64,000 nucleotides of DNA, taken from assembly GCF_008247605.1 (NCBI RefSeq), contig NZ_CP043420.1, positions 248,001 through 312,000 of the forward strand, written 5' to 3'. Each line of letters opens with the position of its first letter. The stretch's first letter is position 1. Shown one piece after another: positions 60,668 to 64,000 of this stretch. This stretch comes from Kushneria phosphatilytica. GTDB lineage: Bacteria; Pseudomonadota; Gammaproteobacteria; Pseudomonadales; Halomonadaceae. Under the pieces are notes generated by a model that was not told where the DNA came from, did no database searches, and saw nothing but the letters and a program-made list of their open reading frames with translations. The position numbers were made by a program, and so were the translations under genes.

Positions 60668-60904
60668 ATGAAGCTAAACCAAATATCCGTTTCGTTACTT
60701 GAGGATGGCCCTGTTCGGAAGATATCAAGAGGGTTGGTGTACTATGTCCATACTGGACGAAATGCTTGGCATAGTACATGTATGACGCGGTATTCCACTG
60801 GGTGTATGCACTCAACGTTAGAGTCAGCTAAGAATTATGCAGAAAAGCGAAGAATAAAAGGTACTGTTTTCTATATAAAAAAACTACCTTGCCTGATATT
60901 ATGA
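60668..60904 (+). CDS. 78-residue cassette protein of unknown function
   Basis: The ATG lies 7 bases after the R' box of attC2, the usual place for a cassette gene start. The protein begins MKLNQISVSLLEDGPVRKIS, contains VYYVHTGRNAWHS and a tyrosine/lysine-rich C-terminal part (KNYAEKRRIKGTVFYIKK). The frame is open further upstream but only through attC2 and the mini-IS. No known family. AT-rich. Confidence 0.6.
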   Translation: MKLNQISVSLLEDGPVRKISRGLVYYVHTGRNAWHSTCMTRYSTGCMHSTLESAKNYAEKRRIKGTVFYIKKLPCLIL

Positions 60905-60922
60905 AGCCCTAAGAAGACCATT

Positions 60923-61345
60923 TTGGTGACAGAAATTAGCAATAAAAACCCTCTGTTCGGATATTCTTTAAATGCAATAACAGAAGAAGTTGCATATAAC
61001 TATAAAAAGATTGAGGGCGCCTTAAATAATTATCTAAAAATTGAATCATCCTTGAATGGAGTGGCAATGCCATTCTTGTCCAATAGTCGTTTCTGGAATG
61101 TGAGGCCTAGTTCTAGAGACTCCATCATAATTTTGGGTTTAGCCGATCCGTCTATTCCCACAGAGAATGTCAGCTCAGATAATCTGGATGCTTATAAACC
61201 TTTCTCACATGGAATTAATTATTATTTAGTCTGGTCATCAATAGAGTCTGAGATAAAAAGACTCGCCGTTTTACAGCTCTACCGAATGGCCAAGCCTGAC
61301 AAATCAAGCAAGAAGGACGCGCAAAAAGCGCGCACCTCTTTTTGA
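60923..61345 (+). CDS. 140-residue cassette protein of unknown function
   Basis: Second gene of the attC2-attC3 cassette, 18 bases after the first. It could start at TTG 60923 or GTG 60926, with AAGAAG upstream. The protein has FLSNSRFWNVRPSSRDSIII in the middle, HGINYYLVWSSIESEIKRLA later and a lysine-rich end (DKSSKKDAQKARTSF) encoded within attC3. No signal peptide, membrane segment or known domain seen. Confidence 0.62.
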   Translation: MVTEISNKNPLFGYSLNAITEEVAYNYKKIEGALNNYLKIESSLNGVAMPFLSNSRFWNVRPSSRDSIIILGLADPSIPTENVSSDNLDAYKPFSHGINYYLVWSSIESEIKRLAVLQLYRMAKPDKSSKKDAQKARTSF

Positions 61346-61355
61346 AACGTTAGGT
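61294..61355 (+). repeat. attC-like integron site 3
   Basis: R' GTTAGGT (61349-61355) is canonical; R'' GCCTGAC (61294-61300) differs at one base but still pairs through G-U. The inner arms ACGCGC/GCGCGC around AAAAA close the palindrome. It overlaps the 3' end of the 140-residue gene, as attC sites often do. It marks the right end of the AT-rich island. Confidence 0.62.
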
Positions 61356-61452
61356 ATATGGTGCCGTAAAGCAATACTTCGCGCCATGCGCGTTCATGGT
61401 AACTTCGCCGAACCGCCCCATAGCGTCATGCACTTCCCTCCAGGACCCTGCG

Positions 61453-61474
61453 CCCTGAAGCTCTAGCCTCAGGG
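61453..61474. terminator. Hairpin after the polyol operon
   Basis: CCCTGA and TCAGGG enclose a 10-base loop, 15 bases after the SDR stop on the minus strand. No clear U-tract. Confidence 0.4.
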
Positions 61475-61488
61475 CAACAGCCCAACCC

Positions 61489-62232
61489 CTACCTCGCCGT
61501 ATACCCCCCATCGATCGGCAGACACACCCCACTGATCATCCCGGCCTCGTCACTGAGCAGAAACAGGATCGGGGTGACCACATCCGCCATCTCGGCAAAG
61601 CGGCCCAGCGGAATGGCGGCGAGCATCGGTTCGCGTTTCTCCGGCGCCGACCACACCTTTTCGGCCATGGGTGTCATCGTAACGGTCGGGTTGACGCTGT
61701 TGACCCGGATGCCGGCCGGGCCGAGCTCCAGGCAGAGCGCTCGGGTGATGGCGTCCATCGCCGCCTTTGAGGCACTGTAGGCGAGATGAGCATCCAGCCC
61801 GACCAGCGAGGCCTGGCTGGAAACGTTGACGATGCTGCCGGCCCGGCCGGCCTCGATCATGTGGCGTGCCACGCAGCGTGCGGCAATGGCAGCGGCGCGG
61901 GCGTTGGCCTGGAAGACGGCGTCGATGCGCTCGGCGGGCAGGGTCAGCGCCGATTCCACGTGGGTAATGCCGGCGCTGTTGATCAGGCCATCCACCACGC
62001 CGAGGCCGCCAATCATCTGTTCCAGCTGCGCGCTGTCGGTGATGTCGAGCGGGTGCGTCTCGCAGCCGTACTCGGCCAGCCGGGAGAGCGCCTCGGCATT
62101 GCGGCCGAGCGCTACCACGCGCGCGCCCTGGTCGATCAGGGCGCGTGCGGTAGCCTCACCAATGCCGCTGGTGGCGCCGGTGACCACATAGCACCGGCCG
62201 TTGAGTGAAGGGTAGTGGCTCTGCTCGCTCAT
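61489..62232 (-). CDS. SDR sugar/polyol dehydrogenase
   Basis: A 247-residue short-chain dehydrogenase. The cofactor loop is TGATSGIG, the catalytic serine is in NVSSQAS and Y/K in AYSASKAAMD, and the C-terminus GVCLPIDGGYTAR is standard. It resembles L-xylulose reductase and D-threitol dehydrogenase types. Its ATG overlaps the stop of the zinc dehydrogenase gene by 4 bases (ATGA). With that enzyme and the ABC permease it forms a polyol-use operon. Confidence 0.87.
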   Translation of the reverse strand: MSEQSHYPSLNGRCYVVTGATSGIGEATARALIDQGARVVALGRNAEALSRLAEYGCETHPLDITDSAQLEQMIGGLGVVDGLINSAGITHVESALTLPAERIDAVFQANARAAAIAARCVARHMIEAGRAGSIVNVSSQASLVGLDAHLAYSASKAAMDAITRALCLELGPAGIRVNSVNPTVTMTPMAEKVWSAPEKREPMLAAIPLGRFAEMADVVTPILFLLSDEAGMISGVCLPIDGGYTAR

Positions 62233-63338
62233 GGAATCAGTAGCACCTTGATGGATTCGGCTGCGGTCGCCATGCGGAAACCTTCCTCGAACTCGGCCAG
62301 CGGCAGCTCGTGGGTGACGATGCCATCGGTCGTGACCAGGCCGCGCGCCATCAGGTCAATGGCCACCGGGAAGGTGCGTGGCGAGAGGTGGGCGCCGCGC
62401 ACGTCGAGCTCCTTGCGGTCCCCGATGATCGACCAGTCCACCGTGGTCTCCTTGCCGAACACGCTGAACTCCACAAAGCGCCCCAGCTTGCGAATGATAT
62501 CCAGCCCCTGACGCACCCCGCTCGGAGAGCCGGTCGCTTCGATGTAGACATCGCAGCCGTAGCCGCCGGTCAGCGCGCGAACCTCCTCGCCCACGTCATC
62601 CCGAGAGGGATTGAGTACCACATCGGCCCCGAACTTGCGGGCCAGCTCGAGACGCGCATCCAGCATATCAATGACGATCAGCTGTTTGGGCGTCTTGAGC
62701 CGGGCGACCTGTACCATCGCCAGGCCGATCGGGCCGGCGCCGGCGATCACTACGGTGTCGTCGAGCTGGATATCCCCCCGGTTGACCGCATGGATGCCGC
62801 AGGCGAGCGGCTCGATGAAGGCTGACTGGGCCAGCGACAGGGCCTGGGGAATGCGATGCAGCCGGGCATTGGCAGGCACCAGCATGTATTCGGCCATGCC
62901 GCCATCGGCCACCTGACGCTGGAAGCCGAAGATATTGTGAACCTCGCACATCCAGTAGTGGCCGCTGTCACAGTAGCGGCACTTGCCGCACGGCACGATC
63001 TGCTCGGCGATGGCCCGATCTCCCCGGGCAATATTGAAATGTTCCTCGGCACCCGGGCCCAGCTCGACCACTTCCCCGAAGAACTCGTGCCCGGCGATGA
63101 CCGGCGCCTCCACCCAACCGGGCTGATACTCGCCGCCCCAGAACATCTCGGCACCGGAGCGGCACTTGACGTCGCTGGCGCAGATGCCGCAGGCGCCGAT
63201 CTTCAAAAGGATCTCGTTAGGCCCGGGGCGTGGGCGCTCGACGCTTTCCAGGCGATAGTCCTCGGGGGCGTGACAGACCACGGCCTGCATGGTGGTGCTG
63301 TCGGTAGCGGTGTCGGAGGTGGCGTTGTTCCGTGACAT
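62229..63338 (-). CDS. Zinc alcohol dehydrogenase, erythritol/L-threitol dehydrogenase-like
   Basis: A 369-residue medium-chain dehydrogenase. The catalytic zinc site is GICASDVKC and GHEFFGEVVELG, and the structural zinc cysteines are in VPCGKCRYCDSGHYWMCEV. The NAD loop is VVIAGAGPIGLAMVQVARL. The segment CRSGAEMFWGGEYQPGWVEAPVIAGHE is reminiscent of the erythritol/L-threitol dehydrogenase group. AAGGAGC precedes the ATG. A tetritol substrate is an inference; sorbitol-type polyols are the alternative. Confidence 0.87.
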   Translation of the reverse strand: MSRNNATSDTATDSTTMQAVVCHAPEDYRLESVERPRPGPNEILLKIGACGICASDVKCRSGAEMFWGGEYQPGWVEAPVIAGHEFFGEVVELGPGAEEHFNIARGDRAIAEQIVPCGKCRYCDSGHYWMCEVHNIFGFQRQVADGGMAEYMLVPANARLHRIPQALSLAQSAFIEPLACGIHAVNRGDIQLDDTVVIAGAGPIGLAMVQVARLKTPKQLIVIDMLDARLELARKFGADVVLNPSRDDVGEEVRALTGGYGCDVYIEATGSPSGVRQGLDIIRKLGRFVEFSVFGKETTVDWSIIGDRKELDVRGAHLSPRTFPVAIDLMARGLVTTDGIVTHELPLAEFEEGFRMATAAESIKVLLIP

Positions 63339-63359
63339 TGGGATGCTCCTTCCATGCGA

Positions 63360-64000
63360 TCAGCTGTTGCGAGAGCGGCCGATGTAAATGGCCAGCAGGA
63401 TAATGGCGCCCTTGACGACGTCCTGGAGGTAGGGAGAGACCCCCAGCAGATTGAGCCCGTTGTTGAGAATGGCCAGCAGCATGGCGCCCACCAGCGTGCC
63501 GAGAATGGCACCGCGACCGCCGGAAATGGCCGCGCCGCCGAGCACCACCGCCGCAATGGCATCGAGCTCGAAACCGGTACCGGCGTTGGGCTGACCGCTC
63601 ATCAGGCGTGAGGTCAGGACCAGCCCGGCAATGGCAGCAGTCAGACCGCTGACGGTGTAGACCAGCACCTTGATGCGCGAGACACGAATACCGGTCAGGC
63701 GGGTGGCTTCCTCGTTGCCGCCGATGGCATAGATGTAGCGACCGATCGGAGTGTGATGCATCACCAGCCAGGCGATGGCGTACACCAGCAGCATGATCAG
63801 GATGGGCACTTCGAGCCCCAGCAGCTCGCCGCGGCCGAAGAAGGAGAAGCCCATCGGCAGCCCGGAAATCGGATAGCCGCCGGTGTAGATCAGCGCCAGC
63901 CCGCGTGCCATGCCCATGGTGGCGAGCGTGACGATGATCGGTGGCATGCGCCCGAAAGCGACACAGCCGCCGTTGAAGGCGCCCAGCGCCATGCCCAGCA
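63360..64000 (-). CDS. Ribose-type ABC transporter permease, 5' end outside the window
   Basis: The C-terminal two-thirds (about 213 residues) of an RbsC-type permease, open to the window edge. It shows the signature AVVLGGAAISGGRGAILGTLVGA and several hydrophobic segments. It is followed after 21 bases by the zinc dehydrogenase, so the importer and the two dehydrogenases share a transcript. It is a different system from the transporter at 13514-17050. The ATPase and binding protein are probably just beyond the edge. Confidence 0.9.
   Translation of the reverse strand, partial: LGMALGAFNGGCVAFGRMPPIIVTLATMGMARGLALIYTGGYPISGLPMGFSFFGRGELLGLEVPILIMLLVYAIAWLVMHHTPIGRYIYAIGGNEEATRLTGIRVSRIKVLVYTVSGLTAAIAGLVLTSRLMSGQPNAGTGFELDAIAAVVLGGAAISGGRGAILGTLVGAMLLAILNNGLNLLGVSPYLQDVVKGAIILLAIYIGRSRNS

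Noticed and set aside
56471..61488. tRNA-associated integration of the island
   Set aside because: I see no tRNA cloverleaf or direct repeat at either border.
1..64000. CRISPR array
   Set aside because: No regularly spaced direct repeats were found; the only short repeats are the REP-like units at 26416-26614.

Overview
The window is GC-rich, densely packed gammaproteobacterial chromosome. Gene content (two flavours of ribose-type ABC transporter, ketone-body genes, actP with its DUF485 partner, an aerobic-type cobalamin pathway, NasR-controlled nitrate assimilation) suggests a member of the Halomonadaceae. That placement is inference from gene content and base composition, not a database match.

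Layout. 1-4001: cobalamin corrin-ring genes cobG (cut by the window edge), cobH, cobI, cobJ, with cobK convergent. 4079-13023: a ketone-body / hydroxy-acid block, atoD-atoA-atoB-atoE with a LysR regulator on the minus strand, divergent from an AtuA-family gene, its small partner, a CitMHS transporter and a 3-hydroxybutyrate-type dehydrogenase. 13387-17050: a ribose-type ABC transporter behind a 29-bp dyad operator. 17419-26302: an SDR, an aldo/keto reductase, cobL, cobM, a GST, the acetate permease pair, and cbiD. 26416-31480: REP-like repeats, then an orphan amino-acid binding protein and a three-subunit opine/hydroxyproline-type flavoenzyme with a LysR regulator. 31568-44802: hydrolases, HupE, an M32 carboxypeptidase, a YdeP-type molybdoenzyme, a LacI regulator, an OsmC-YcaO fusion and PhoD.

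44866-56470 is a complete nitrate-assimilation regulon: nirD, nirB, nasB, nasA, cobA (for siroheme), narK and nasR. Three transcription units (nasB-nirB-nirD, nasA-cobA, narK) each show a sigma-54 promoter followed by a leader with two hexaloop hairpins, the second overlapping an intrinsic terminator. This is the expected target of the NIT-ANTAR antiterminator NasR encoded next door.

56570-61360 is an AT-rich foreign island: a decayed copy of the ycaO 3' end, a broken cassette gene, three attC-like integron sites with no integrase in view, small cassette genes, a retron (ncRNA, NDT-type effector, reverse transcriptase), a frameshifted MobC-like gene beside an oriT-like dyad, and a deleted IS5-family element inserted in the R'' box of one attC site. 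61489-64000 returns to core composition with a polyol (tetritol-like) catabolic operon whose ABC permease runs off the window. No rRNA, tRNA or CRISPR array was seen.
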